NCBI GenBank assembly: GCA_002327905.1 | Contig: DCUY01000119.1 | Span: 3,882 to 22,978, forward strand | From: Caldifarciminota bacterium UBA2202 | Lineage (GTDB): Bacteria > Hydrothermota > 32-111 | Length of the DNA: 19,097 bases | Direction of reading: 5' to 3' | Notes under the pieces: generated by a model | The model's database searches: none | Seen by the model: the letters and a program-made list of their open reading frames with translations, nothing else | What the model was told of the DNA's origin: nothing | Shown: piece after piece, positions 1-9,052 of the stretch | Numbering within the stretch: the first letter of the stretch is position 1 | Layout of the letters: each line of letters opens with the position of its first letter | Made by a program: the position numbers and the translations under genes

Positions 1-483
1 GGAGACACAATCAAATATTCATTTTCAACCGATTCTATGAAGATATTCAATAAATCGATTTTTAAGAAGAAAGAGAGCTACGAAGCTTCATCCGATACGA
101 TATATCTCATGCTGGATGATTCAATCTACTCATTTTTTCATAATTGCATTGTAAAGACGGACAGCATGAATCTTGAAAGCGATTCAATGCTCATGTACGG
201 CAAGGATGATTATGCGCAGACATTTGCGAGAACAAAAATAAAAAATGAAAATATTGAGATGCTGTCCGATACATCAAAAATGTACTTTAGGAATGACTCT
301 TTGGATTTTTTAATATCCTACAGAAATGTCGACTTCATATCCGATGACAACAATGAGATTGTCCGCATACTCTGCGATTCCGTAGAGTGCGATATGGAAG
401 AGAGCAAAATGAAAAAAACCTATTTTTACCAGATAAAGAGCAGTGAAATGGAGACAAAGGAGAAAGATGAAGCTGAGAAGTGA
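1..483 (+). CDS. OstA/LptA-like LPS-transport protein, C-terminal part (5' end outside window)
   Basis: The reading frame is open from base 1, so these 160 codons are the tail of a longer gene. An internal ATG at 37 exists but has no clear ribosome binding site. The protein is a run of short alternating strands rich in Asp, Ser and Lys, with recurrent DS/DT turns (for example DTIYLMLDDS and DSMNLESDSM). This resembles the beta-jellyroll repeats of OstA/LptA/LptC-type proteins, which carry lipopolysaccharide across the periplasm. The assignment rests on this repeat style and on lptB following directly with a 17-base overlap; lptA/lptC-lptB-rpoN is a common gene order. No catalytic motif is expected or seen. 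It could be an LptA bridge protein or a larger OstA-like protein; the missing N-terminus prevents a choice. Confidence 0.6.
   Translation, partial: GDTIKYSFSTDSMKIFNKSIFKKKESYEASSDTIYLMLDDSIYSFFHNCIVKTDSMNLESDSMLMYGKDDYAQTFARTKIKNENIEMLSDTSKMYFRNDSLDFLISYRNVDFISDDNNEIVRILCDSVECDMEESKMKKTYFYQIKSSEMETKEKDEAEK
456..462 (+). promoter_or_regulatory. Shine-Dalgarno for lptB, decides the start
   Basis: AAAGGAG ends four bases before the ATG at 467. The in-frame GTG at 443 has no comparable site and would add eight basic residues that are not typical of LptB. The site lies inside the end of the OstA-like gene. Confidence 0.7.
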
Positions 484-1186
484 AAATATAGTCAAAACAT
501 ACAGCAAAAGAATTGTTGCAGACAAGGTCTCCGTTTCTGTTGATACTGGAAAAGTTGTGGGGCTTTTGGGTCCGAACGGCGCCGGAAAGACAACATCATT
601 TTATATGATTGTCGGAATGATAAAGTGCGACAGCGGAAAAATATTTTTAGACGAAACAGACATAACCCAATTGCCTATGTACAAGAGGGCGAGGCTCGGT
701 GTGGGGTATCTGCCTCAAGAGCCGTCCATATTCCGCCGTCTGACAGTGGAACAGAATCTTGATGCAATACTTGAAATGCATTTAAAGAAAAAGAGCGAGA
801 TAAAGGAGAGGCGTGATTTTCTGCTTGAAAAACTGAAAGTGACTCACATAAGAAAGAGCGAAGGCGGAAAACTCTCCGGAGGAGAGAGAAGGAGAGTTGA
901 AATTGCCAGAGCCTTGACAACGAATCCCAAATTTCTTCTTCTTGATGAGCCTTTTACGGGAATTGATCCGAAGGTGAAAGAGGATATTCAGGTTATAATC
1001 AGACAGCTTGCGTCTGACGGTATAGGAATTCTAATAACAGACCACAATGTGAGAGAGACACTTGAAATCACGGATATTGCACATATAATATATGAAGGCA
1101 GAATCCTCTTATCAGGAACTGCGGAAGAACTAATAAATGACAAACAGGCGAGAGAAATTTATTTGGGAGAAAAATTCAGATTATGA
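467..1186 (+). CDS. lptB: LPS export ABC transporter ATP-binding protein LptB
   Basis: A 239-residue ATPase, close to the usual LptB length of about 240. It would sit on the cytoplasmic face of the inner membrane and power LptFG to extract lipopolysaccharide and pass it to the periplasmic bridge. Visible motifs are Walker A GPNGAGKT (residues 35-42), a Q-loop glutamine near 84 (YLPQEPSIFRRLTV, the LptB form), the signature LSGGE (136-140) followed by RRRVEIARAL, Walker B FLLLDE (156-161) and the switch histidine in TDHNV (193). The start is ATG 467 rather than GTG 443, because AAAGGAG precedes 467 at good spacing. It overlaps the OstA-like gene by 17 bases and shares an ATGA overlap with rpoN. 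Identification is confident from the motifs plus this context. Confidence 0.95.
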   Translation: MKLRSENIVKTYSKRIVADKVSVSVDTGKVVGLLGPNGAGKTTSFYMIVGMIKCDSGKIFLDETDITQLPMYKRARLGVGYLPQEPSIFRRLTVEQNLDAILEMHLKKKSEIKERRDFLLEKLKVTHIRKSEGGKLSGGERRRVEIARALTTNPKFLLLDEPFTGIDPKVKEDIQVIIRQLASDGIGILITDHNVRETLEITDIAHIIYEGRILLSGTAEELINDKQAREIYLGEKFRL

Positions 1187-2598
1187 TACAGGAATTATCT
1201 CAAAAACTGCGGCAGGAGCTGAGACTCACTCCACAACTTTTGGAGCTCGTTAAGATTCTCCAACTTCCAAGGATGGAGTTGCAGCAGCTTATCACGCACG
1301 AGATTGAGATAAACCCATTTCTTTCGGAGGAACTTTTGGACGAAAATGAACAGCAGATTGAAGATGTTAAAGACGACGAACCGGAGCTTCCGCACGAGCA
1401 GGAGATTGATTATGATTATTTCTTTCATGATGAGTGGAAATCATCAGGATATGATTTTGCCAAAAAGTCTGAAGAGGATGATGACTTTTCTTTTGTTGAA
1501 ATATATTCTCAGCCGAAGACTCTGCGCGACCATCTTATGACTCAGGTGCATCTGACATTCAACACTGTAGAAGAGATTGAAATAGGGGAATTTATAACCG
1601 ACTCGCTATCAGACGAAGGTCTGCTTGAAGTGAGTTTTGCAGATATAGTTGAAGGGATTAAATGCACTGAGGAGAGCATAGAACATGTGCTTGCGAAGTA
1701 CAGGCTTTTTGACCCGATTGGCATAGGAAGCAGAGATGTGAGAGAGTGTCTCATGACCCAGCTCGAATATCAGAATAAGACAGAGACTGTCGAGTATATG
1801 CTTCTTAAGGATTTCTTTGAAGAATTCATGACAAACAAAATATATAAAATTGTCGCCAAAGTAAAGATAAGCGAAGCAAAGCTTGAAAAAGCTATTGATG
1901 AAATAAAGAAATTGAATCCGAAGCCTTCAAACGGGGAGTGGGGTAAAAACGGAGATTATATTATTCCTGACATGATAATTGAAAGAAAAAATGACGATTT
2001 TGTATGCGCCATAAACATGACTCAGTTTCCTGAAGTTCATCTCAACAGAAAGTATGTTGAAATGCTGAAAGATAAGGAGCATATTAAAAAGGAGGAAGAG
2101 AAATTCCTGAAACAAAGGCTTAATTCCGCAATTTTCATGCTTGAAGGTATTCACAAGAGAAACAGAACTCTTATGAGAATAACCGAAAGAATAATTATGA
2201 TGCAGAAGGATTTTCTCAATTTCGGAATTTCAACTTTGAAGCCGATGATACTTGCAGATATAGCAGATTATGTGGGGATGCATGAATCAACTATATCAAG
2301 AGCTCTTGAAAATAAATATGTAGATACTCCGCAAGGTGTCTTCCCGTATAAATTCTTCTTCTCAAGGTCAATTAAAACTGACATGGGAGACACTTCTTCA
2401 ACAAATGTAAAAGATTTGGTTAAACAGATAGTAGATACTGAAAGCCCTTCAAAACCATTTACTGACGCGCAAATAGCGGATATTTTGAAGGAAAAATATT
2501 CAATAACGATTGCGAGGCGCACTGTGGCAAAATACAGAGAACAATGCAATATTCTGCCAACTGTGAAGCGCAAGAAGTACTTCAAGGAGGTAAAATGA
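1183..2598 (+). CDS. rpoN: RNA polymerase sigma-54 factor RpoN
   Basis: A 471-residue sigma-54, which directs RNA polymerase to -24/-12 promoters and needs an AAA+ activator to open DNA. All regions are recognisable. Region I is the Gln/Leu-rich N-terminus (residues 1-48, with LRLTPQLLELVKILQLP). An acidic region II spans about 50-105. The core-binding domain runs roughly 110-300. A helix-turn-helix lies near 358-380 (DIADYVGMHESTISRAL). The diagnostic RpoN box ARRTVAKYRE is intact at 444-453. The start ATG overlaps the lptB stop (ATGA). lptB-rpoN is a conserved pair, but the hpf ribosome-hibernation gene that often follows is absent, and a secreted protein gene follows instead. I found no convincing -24/-12 promoter or sigma-54 activator gene in the window. 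Confidence 0.97.
   Translation: MIQELSQKLRQELRLTPQLLELVKILQLPRMELQQLITHEIEINPFLSEELLDENEQQIEDVKDDEPELPHEQEIDYDYFFHDEWKSSGYDFAKKSEEDDDFSFVEIYSQPKTLRDHLMTQVHLTFNTVEEIEIGEFITDSLSDEGLLEVSFADIVEGIKCTEESIEHVLAKYRLFDPIGIGSRDVRECLMTQLEYQNKTETVEYMLLKDFFEEFMTNKIYKIVAKVKISEAKLEKAIDEIKKLNPKPSNGEWGKNGDYIIPDMIIERKNDDFVCAINMTQFPEVHLNRKYVEMLKDKEHIKKEEEKFLKQRLNSAIFMLEGIHKRNRTLMRITERIIMMQKDFLNFGISTLKPMILADIADYVGMHESTISRALENKYVDTPQGVFPYKFFFSRSIKTDMGDTSSTNVKDLVKQIVDTESPSKPFTDAQIADILKEKYSITIARRTVAKYREQCNILPTVKRKKYFKEVK
2584..2590 (+). promoter_or_regulatory. Shine-Dalgarno for the OB-fold repeat protein
   Basis: AAGGAGG lies four bases before ATG 2595, inside the last codons of rpoN. It supports this start over the upstream in-frame ATG at 2544, which would put 17 polar residues in front of a good signal peptide. 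Confidence 0.75.
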
Positions 2599-4565
2599 AG
2601 TCTTACTTGATTTTGATTCTGGCATTATTGACCTTCATGTCAATTAATTCACTGACCATTTATGATGTCCAATATACGGAATACATATCTGGCAATTCGC
2701 CATACTATGGCCAGACTGTGACTGTCTCCGGAGTAGTCACAAGAATATTCGGAAGCTATGTTTATATGCAGGATGATACTCTCCCGTGGCACGGGATACT
2801 TGTGTACGGACCGTCAACAACATGCAGAGTAGGCGACAGCATAACTGTTATGGGAACAGTGGATGAATATCATGGAAAGACTGAGATAAAGGATGTCACT
2901 TCAATGACTATAAATTCATCAAACAATCAGGTCTATCCTAAAATGCTCTCCACAGGAGAGGTATCTCAAGAGATGTATGAAGGACTGTTTCTCCAGTTCA
3001 ATAATGTGACTGTCTCAAGCATTGTAAATGACAGAGAGTGGAATATTAATGACGGAACAGGGCCTCTGGTGATATATGAAGATAATTCTTTTCCTGTCAC
3101 CACTCCTCTTTCTGTAGGAGACACGATAATGTTCGTAAGAGGAGTGATGGATGAATACAGCGGAAAATTTGAATTGAAGCCTTACGGCAACAGTGATGTT
3201 TTGACAACTCTAAACGGTTCGGGAACAGCAAAGGCGAATCCAAAATATGTCTCGGATTCCTCCTATATCGGAGTGAGAGTGGACATAATGCCGACAGTCG
3301 ATTCATTATATGGAATTGTCAAGTATATTAAAATGACTGTTCCTGCAAATATTTTTCCTGAATCTGTCTTTGTGTTCTGCGACTCTGCCAGATTAGGATT
3401 AGATTCACTTTCAGTTGTTGTTGATACAACTTCAAATTCAACAACGATTGAAATAAACACTGTTCTCCTTCTTGATACGATAAAAATTTATATGAAAAAT
3501 TATTATTTTACTGCAGATGATACCATAAGAGTATATACCGGAATTGATTCGACATTTCTTTCATTGGTCTCTGAACTGCCTGTTATAAGAAAGATGCCGG
3601 ATTATGACATTCTTGACATAGAAGAAGTCCAGAGCACTTTTGACGGTTACACTTCAAAGTATGAAAATCAGCTTGTGACAATCAAAGGAGTTGTTACGGG
3701 GCCCTCTGAAATATTCACTCCCACTTCATCTTCAACAGGTTTCTGGATGCAGGACACTACTGCAGGAGTGAATATATATTCAAGCGCCGACCCTATGAAT
3801 TATTCATTTACTTTGGGAAGTGAAATCATTCTCACAGGTGCAGTCACTGAGTATAACGGAGTAACTGAAATAAAATATTCATCAATCAGTGATGTGCTCT
3901 TTATAAATGACACTATAGCAGAGGTTTCACCTCAAGTTCTTTCCGAATCTCAGGGAATCGGCGAACTCAATGAGGGTTCTCTTGTAAAAATAAAATACGG
4001 GAAGATTCTCACAACTCCTGTTGATGCGGGAACGGGGAAGAATTTTCAGGTTCAGAACGGAATGTCAGTGATTGATGTCAGAGTTTCTGAATCAACCGGA
4101 CTATACACAAATCCGATAATGACTTTGATTAAACCCGGGACTCTTATAGATGTAACCGGAATAGCAGGGCAGTATGATTCCGAAGCCCCATACACCGCAG
4201 GCTATCAGCTTCTTGTGAGATTTGAAAATGACATGCAGTTGATACAAAATGAAGAAGATTCTACATTCTCCCTTAAAATTTTCCCGAATCCTGTCATGTT
4301 TGATTTTGGTCAGGTTGCAAGGATAGAGGTTAAGGGTTTGAATACTGACAAATTCACAGTTAAAATATTTGACATTAACGGCAAACTTGTTCAGAATCTT
4401 GCTGAGAATCAGCCCGGTTCAATGACTCTTATATGGAGCGGAAACAGCTATTCAGGAAAGAGAGTTGACATAGGAGCCTATGTTGTGATGGTCTATAAAG
4501 TAAATGCCGATGGGTACAGAAAATCCATTGCAAAACCAATAATTGTTTCAACCAAATTGAAATGA
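2595..4565 (+). CDS. Secreted OB-fold repeat protein with FlgD/type IX-sorting-like C-terminal domain
   Basis: A 656-residue exported protein with an N-terminal signal peptide (residues 1-19). About four OB-fold-like beta domains follow, near 21-103, 128-205, 338-435 and 455-550. They carry the recurring pattern GQ.VTVSGVVT, then an F/YVYMQD-type strand, then VGD.I.V.GTV.EY.G.TEI. This pattern is typical of the OB-like domains attached to extracellular nucleases such as YhcR-type proteins. Here I see no exo/endonuclease-phosphatase or nuclease catalytic domain. The C-terminal part (about 558-650) contains FPNP and a V.IFDINGKLV strand, then an IWSG and G.Y segment, which is the FlgD Ig-like or type IX sorting fold. 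The protein is likely on the cell surface or released. It overlaps rpoN by four bases and leads the exported-protein gene run. Its substrate is unknown; nucleic acid is a guess from family company. Confidence 0.7.
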   Translation: MKSYLILILALLTFMSINSLTIYDVQYTEYISGNSPYYGQTVTVSGVVTRIFGSYVYMQDDTLPWHGILVYGPSTTCRVGDSITVMGTVDEYHGKTEIKDVTSMTINSSNNQVYPKMLSTGEVSQEMYEGLFLQFNNVTVSSIVNDREWNINDGTGPLVIYEDNSFPVTTPLSVGDTIMFVRGVMDEYSGKFELKPYGNSDVLTTLNGSGTAKANPKYVSDSSYIGVRVDIMPTVDSLYGIVKYIKMTVPANIFPESVFVFCDSARLGLDSLSVVVDTTSNSTTIEINTVLLLDTIKIYMKNYYFTADDTIRVYTGIDSTFLSLVSELPVIRKMPDYDILDIEEVQSTFDGYTSKYENQLVTIKGVVTGPSEIFTPTSSSTGFWMQDTTAGVNIYSSADPMNYSFTLGSEIILTGAVTEYNGVTEIKYSSISDVLFINDTIAEVSPQVLSESQGIGELNEGSLVKIKYGKILTTPVDAGTGKNFQVQNGMSVIDVRVSESTGLYTNPIMTLIKPGTLIDVTGIAGQYDSEAPYTAGYQLLVRFENDMQLIQNEEDSTFSLKIFPNPVMFDFGQVARIEVKGLNTDKFTVKIFDINGKLVQNLAENQPGSMTLIWSGNSYSGKRVDIGAYVVMVYKVNADGYRKSIAKPIIVSTKLK

Positions 4566-4573
4566 GGTGCATA

Positions 4574-5449
4574 ATGAAAAAGATAATATTCATTTTAATT
4601 GCCGTCTGCTCTTTCACAATGCTCTTCGCAGTGTTTGAATACATGCCGGGCAATGTGCAACCGAGGACAATGTGCCTCGCAACAACATCCCTCATCATGG
4701 GAATAGACAATATTGTGGCAAATCCAGCTTCCATATCTGGAGTGAAGAGGATTGACGGGTATCTTTCATATGAAAATCTTTACTTATTCGCGCATGCGGC
4801 GACTGCTGGTTTCGGATATAAATTCAATTCAAGCGCAGTGGGTTTAAAATACTCCGAGTTTTTTGTTCTCGGGGATTATGCAGATGAAGACAGCATCTTG
4901 GCTGAAAACACGAGACTCCATACTGAACGCACAGTCCAGCTCACATACGGAGGCATGCTTCAGGATGTTATATCCGTAGGTACAAATGTGAATTTCCTTT
5001 ATCTCTCGCAGAAGAATGAGACTCAGCAGGATTTCAACAACCTGTATTATACTGTTGACCTCGGCCTCATAGGAAAAATATATGATAGATGGTCATTGGG
5101 AATTTCAGTATTCAATCTGACAAACACATACATAAACGGATATCTGGATACATACAGGTACTATGTTGAGAGGAAGGTCTCGGCAGGGCTTTCATTTGAA
5201 CCGTACACAAATCTCGTAACATCCTTTGATGTTTCAAAAGTCTCTGAAGAACCGACATCATTCGGTTTTGGAATTGTATATGAAATTGTTAAAAACACTT
5301 TTGAGATAACGACAGGAGTCAGGTCATTCCCTGTCTCTTACGGAGCGGGATTCAAGGCTAAATTCGACAAGATGTCAGTAGATTACGGATACACAGGAAT
5401 CGCCCAGATGCCTTCAAGGCATCATGTGCAGATTTCCTATTTCTTCTGA
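4574..5449 (+). CDS. PorV/FadL-like outer-membrane beta-barrel protein
   Basis: A 291-residue protein with a signal peptide (residues 1-19) and an NPA motif at 50-52, in the context of IDNIVANPASI. That motif is the hallmark of the FadL/PorV/UPF0164 family. The rest alternates amphipathic strands and turns (GYKFNSSAVGLKYSEF, YTVDLGLIGKIYDRWSLGISVFNL). It ends in the aromatic terminal strand HVQISYFF, a typical barrel-assembly signal. PorV-type proteins in type IX secretion systems shuttle cargo at the outer membrane, which would suit the sorting-like domain of the preceding gene; this link is inferred. The start is ATG 4574; ATG 4562 lies upstream of GAGG and overlaps the previous stop. That stop codon is part of the Shine-Dalgarno (TGAGG). 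Confidence 0.7.
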   Translation: MKKIIFILIAVCSFTMLFAVFEYMPGNVQPRTMCLATTSLIMGIDNIVANPASISGVKRIDGYLSYENLYLFAHAATAGFGYKFNSSAVGLKYSEFFVLGDYADEDSILAENTRLHTERTVQLTYGGMLQDVISVGTNVNFLYLSQKNETQQDFNNLYYTVDLGLIGKIYDRWSLGISVFNLTNTYINGYLDTYRYYVERKVSAGLSFEPYTNLVTSFDVSKVSEEPTSFGFGIVYEIVKNTFEITTGVRSFPVSYGAGFKAKFDKMSVDYGYTGIAQMPSRHHVQISYFF

Positions 5450-5457
5450 GGTAATCT

Positions 5458-7875
5458 ATGAAAAGAATTTTAATTTTTCTAATGTTGATCTTTGGGGTAT
5501 TTATTTACTCAGAGAAGATTGACATCAACAACAGGCCTTTAACTGACCTTGATTCATTAATGATTCCTGAAGAGGTAATCATTAATATTAAAAATTATAT
5601 TGATTTAAGAGGTGAAATAAAGAGCATATATGAATTGAGCAGACTGGAAGGAGTGGATTCTGAAATATTCAAAATTATAAAGGCCTCTGTATCCGTCTAT
5701 CCTGACACAACAGTTGATTCCACATCAATATATCTTATCAGACTGCAGGACAGACTTGCAAGCGAAGAGTCTCCGACAGAAGGAGCAATTGATTTGTGGG
5801 GAGAGCTTCTGATGAAGAAACTTAATATCAATACTGCAGATGCAAATGATTTGATGCTTCTTGAAGGAGTAAATCTAACTGACGCTGAGGCAATCTTGAA
5901 GTCAAGGGAGAAGAATAAAAATTTCAGATACCCGAATGATGTAAGAAGATCCGAAAATCTGACCTATTTTACATGGTCAAGGATAAGAAATTACATAGGA
6001 TTTACGGATTACAATAAAACTCTTGATTTTTCAGGATACTACAGGATGAAATTGAGATTTTCAAATGATGATACATACGATTATTCATCTTATACATCTC
6101 TTCAAAATGAGCTTGCAACGCGTCTGAAGGATTTGGAAGTGGCTCATCCTGATTCGGTAAATCTCCGCTCAACACTATTGGATGCCGGAGTCTCCAATGA
6201 GGATATTGATTCACTGAGCGCAAGAATTAAAAGAGAATATAATGATATAGACAGTATGGATCTAAACGGCGATATTATCAATAAGGCAAATGTCCAGTTC
6301 GGGAAATATCTGAAGAGCGGACTCCTTGTTTCAAAATATTCCGGAGTTGAAGAGTATCGCTATAAGGGATTTGTAGCATTCACGGAACTTCCTTTTATAG
6401 ACAACCTGATACTTGGAAATTACAGAGTCACTCTCGGTCAGGGATTAGTAATGGATAATACGGATGAATACAGGTCAAGGCGTCTTGATCCGAATCAGGG
6501 GCTGTTCACTGATTTGACAGAATCTTATGCGACAAAATTTACAGGAGCGGCTTTAAACGGAAAGGCATGGAGATTTAATTATATTGCATTTGTCAGCAAG
6601 GAGAAGAGAGACGCGATCTTAAACAGCGACGGAACAGTAAATATGCCTCTTCTGTCAAGAACCGACATACGAGATTTTGAAAACAATTATGATGAGATAA
6701 CTGCGGGAGGCAGACTGGGGTTTGCATTGGGAAATTTTCTGCACCTTCCTCTTGTCACTGAAATAGGTTTAAGCGGATACAATTCAAAGTATGACAGAAA
6801 TTTCAGAACCGACACTCTGACTCTGGATATTCCTTTTGACGGTGACAATATTTCCGTACCTGTCTATTTGCATCAAGCAAATCAGGATTTCAGAAGAGTC
6901 TTTGGAGTAGATTTCAGAACAGCATACAAAAATTTGTCTTTCGAAGGCGAAGGCGCTCTGCAGGACTCATTTATTGCTGTTGTATTGAAGACCAACATTA
7001 TCTTTGATAACTTCTACCTTAAGTCGCTTTTAAGACATTATGATGTCGGATTCGACAACCTGTATGCAAGACCTTTTTCAGAACAGGCGAGATTTGACGA
7101 TACTGAATTGGAAAAGACTTACCGTCTGATAGACCCGCTCTTCACATTCCTTCTTGAAGATTCCCGTCCGAAGAGTGAAGAGGGAATATATCTTGAAACG
7201 AGATACAGAATAACTGAAAAACTTACATTCAATTACTGTTATCTGGATTTATGGAAGACGCTTGATTACAATCTCTACAATTACAGATTTCAGGGCGAGA
7301 TTGAAGCAAGGCCCGTCTTTCCAATAAGAATCCGCCTGAAGTATAAATTTCAGGAGAAGAATCTATATAAAGACATTGTTTCGACGCATTCAAGGACAAG
7401 TGAAACAAGTTTGAGAATATTCGCCACGCTTGACAACGGGGACTATGTCAATTTTGAAAGCAGATACGGAATGGTCACATTGACACCATCCATCAGATAT
7501 GCCGAGAATATATTCATAGACGGCTCATTTTTAAGCGGTTCCTATGAAAAGAATATCAATGACTATTTTTCCGTTCTCGGAGGGTTCGCAGTATGGAAGA
7601 CTGACGGAATGTCTCAATGGATATTTGAAGACAATTCAATTGATTTTCTGTATGGAGACGGAAACAAACTGTATATGACTTTCATAGACCGCATATCGGA
7701 TCTGGTTTCAATAAGAATGAAAGTTTCATTGAAGAACCAGGAAGTGAACCATGCAGGCATTGAAGCTCTTGCTGATCAGCTGAAATATGCTGACACTGAC
7801 TACACAAGGATAGGAAGCTTCGTTGACAACAGCAACCTGCTCGGAATAAATGTTCAAATGGATTTAAGATGGTAG
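5458..7875 (+). CDS. Two ComEA-like helix-hairpin-helix domains plus a predicted outer-membrane beta-barrel
   Basis: An 805-residue exported protein. After a short signal peptide (residues 1-18) come two helix-hairpin-helix domains of the ComEA type. The first spans about 20-81 (KIDINNRPLTDLDSLM, then YIDLRGEIKSIYELSRLEGV). The second spans about 121-183 (KLNINTADANDLMLLEGV, then KNFRYPNDVRR). Both keep the INxN start and the later G/F-x-I/Y-x-x-L turn. Residues from about 190 to the end are strand-rich and aromatic. They end in LGINVQMDLRW with a terminal Trp, as expected for an outer-membrane barrel. ComEA domains bind DNA in competence systems, whereas HhH-barrel proteins of this kind are unassigned to my knowledge. 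The start follows a stop-embedded Shine-Dalgarno (TGAGG), and the gene lies between two other barrel genes. Confidence 0.72.
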   Translation: MKRILIFLMLIFGVFIYSEKIDINNRPLTDLDSLMIPEEVIINIKNYIDLRGEIKSIYELSRLEGVDSEIFKIIKASVSVYPDTTVDSTSIYLIRLQDRLASEESPTEGAIDLWGELLMKKLNINTADANDLMLLEGVNLTDAEAILKSREKNKNFRYPNDVRRSENLTYFTWSRIRNYIGFTDYNKTLDFSGYYRMKLRFSNDDTYDYSSYTSLQNELATRLKDLEVAHPDSVNLRSTLLDAGVSNEDIDSLSARIKREYNDIDSMDLNGDIINKANVQFGKYLKSGLLVSKYSGVEEYRYKGFVAFTELPFIDNLILGNYRVTLGQGLVMDNTDEYRSRRLDPNQGLFTDLTESYATKFTGAALNGKAWRFNYIAFVSKEKRDAILNSDGTVNMPLLSRTDIRDFENNYDEITAGGRLGFALGNFLHLPLVTEIGLSGYNSKYDRNFRTDTLTLDIPFDGDNISVPVYLHQANQDFRRVFGVDFRTAYKNLSFEGEGALQDSFIAVVLKTNIIFDNFYLKSLLRHYDVGFDNLYARPFSEQARFDDTELEKTYRLIDPLFTFLLEDSRPKSEEGIYLETRYRITEKLTFNYCYLDLWKTLDYNLYNYRFQGEIEARPVFPIRIRLKYKFQEKNLYKDIVSTHSRTSETSLRIFATLDNGDYVNFESRYGMVTLTPSIRYAENIFIDGSFLSGSYEKNINDYFSVLGGFAVWKTDGMSQWIFEDNSIDFLYGDGNKLYMTFIDRISDLVSIRMKVSLKNQEVNHAGIEALADQLKYADTDYTRIGSFVDNSNLLGINVQMDLRW

Positions 7876-7883
7876 GAGGAAAA

Positions 7884-9044
7884 ATGAAAAAGATACTAAT
7901 AGTCGCTTTGATGATTGTTCTCTCGGTAACCGCCTTTTCATATACTTCTCTCTACAACTTCTCCTCAGGAGAGTTGAATACTCCTCTTTACGGAAAAGGA
8001 GCAGGGAGCGGAAACAGCGAAATATTTTACAACCCTGCGCTGAATCCGTCGCTCATGTTTTCAAAAGACAGGTATTATGTAGCAGTAGGATTCTACGGAA
8101 TATCTCACAGAGAGACCCACTCACAGTATATATTCGACACTTACGACAATACTGTCGGGAAGAAGAACATATACGACAATTCATTTCTTTACGGAGAGCC
8201 CTCATATATTATGGGGTACATGCCTCTTGGAGCGGTGAGTCTTTCTCTGGGTTATGAGAATCTGATTAGCAAGGATTATACATACAATAAGACATACCGC
8301 GATGATAATTATGTAATTCTCTATGATGAATCCGAAGCAAGCATAGGAAATATAAACGGGTACTTTCTTTCTGTCTCTTATGCTGTCTGGAAAATCAAGG
8401 CTGGAATAAATCTTTCCATACTGCAGGGAGACGGTACGAACGAGTATTCTGTAATTTATGTTGATCCTGCAAAGACAGATTCTTCTTACTCAATAGATGA
8501 GCAATATTCAGGAGTCAGAGCAGGAGCCGCAATTACATATTCTCCTGTTGCATCCCTTGAAATAGTCGGACTCTACCACATGCAGACAATTGTAAAGAAT
8601 TCTGTCGGAGCGGATTATACCGGAACTGATACTCTCTCACTGTCCTATGACACGGATTACATTTTGCCGAATACAGTAGGATTGGGGTTGAAATATTCCC
8701 CGATAAACCGGATGCCGTCTTCCTTGATGCTGAATGCAGTTTATGAGAGATGGACTGAACTGAATGGCGCAAAAACCGAATATAATGATATCATTAAATA
8801 CAGCGCCGGAGTTACTCATGAATTAACCCCGTCCACAACACTGCTTTATGGAATACTGTATGAACCTTATAAAAAGAATAATCAGATTGCCGATGTAGGA
8901 TTCACATGCGGACTGACATTGAAGATATCTCAGGCTGAATTTACAGTGTCCGGCCAGTACAGGCATCTCAATTACGATGAAGAGAATACATTCTATACTG
9001 AAAGAGTTCTCCGGATTGTTGGAGATGTCTCGATTCTGTTTTAG
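7884..9044 (+). CDS. FadL/PorV-like outer-membrane barrel protein
   Basis: A 386-residue protein with a signal peptide (residues 1-19) and, early in the mature part, GKGAGSGNSEIFYNPALNPS. The NPALNP motif at 50-55 again marks the FadL/PorV/OMPP1 style. Repeated amphipathic strands follow (YVAVGFYGIS, AVSLSLGYENL, YFLSVSYAVWKIKAGINLSI). The last strand ends IVGDVSILF with a terminal Phe. It is larger than the 291-residue relative upstream and is not an obvious recent copy of it. FadL-type barrels import hydrophobic compounds and PorV-type barrels serve secretion; the sequence does not choose between them. The start is ATG 7884, because TAGGAGG at 7873-7879 fuses the previous stop to the ribosome binding site. 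The ATG at 7869 lies within the previous gene and has no such site. Confidence 0.65.
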   Translation: MKKILIVALMIVLSVTAFSYTSLYNFSSGELNTPLYGKGAGSGNSEIFYNPALNPSLMFSKDRYYVAVGFYGISHRETHSQYIFDTYDNTVGKKNIYDNSFLYGEPSYIMGYMPLGAVSLSLGYENLISKDYTYNKTYRDDNYVILYDESEASIGNINGYFLSVSYAVWKIKAGINLSILQGDGTNEYSVIYVDPAKTDSSYSIDEQYSGVRAGAAITYSPVASLEIVGLYHMQTIVKNSVGADYTGTDTLSLSYDTDYILPNTVGLGLKYSPINRMPSSLMLNAVYERWTELNGAKTEYNDIIKYSAGVTHELTPSTTLLYGILYEPYKKNNQIADVGFTCGLTLKISQAEFTVSGQYRHLNYDEENTFYTERVLRIVGDVSILF

Positions 9045-9052
9045 GAGTTAAG

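Noticed and set aside
443..466. GTG start for lptB at 443
   Set aside because: It lacks a ribosome binding site at good spacing, while ATG 467 has AAAGGAG four bases upstream and gives the usual LptB length.
1195..2585. Reverse-strand open frames across rpoN and other genes
   Set aside because: They lie opposite strongly supported genes, lack ribosome binding sites and show no family-like composition.
2544..2594. ATG 2544 as start of the OB-fold protein
   Set aside because: It would put 17 polar residues before the signal peptide and lies deep in rpoN; AAGGAGG just before 2595 is the better site.
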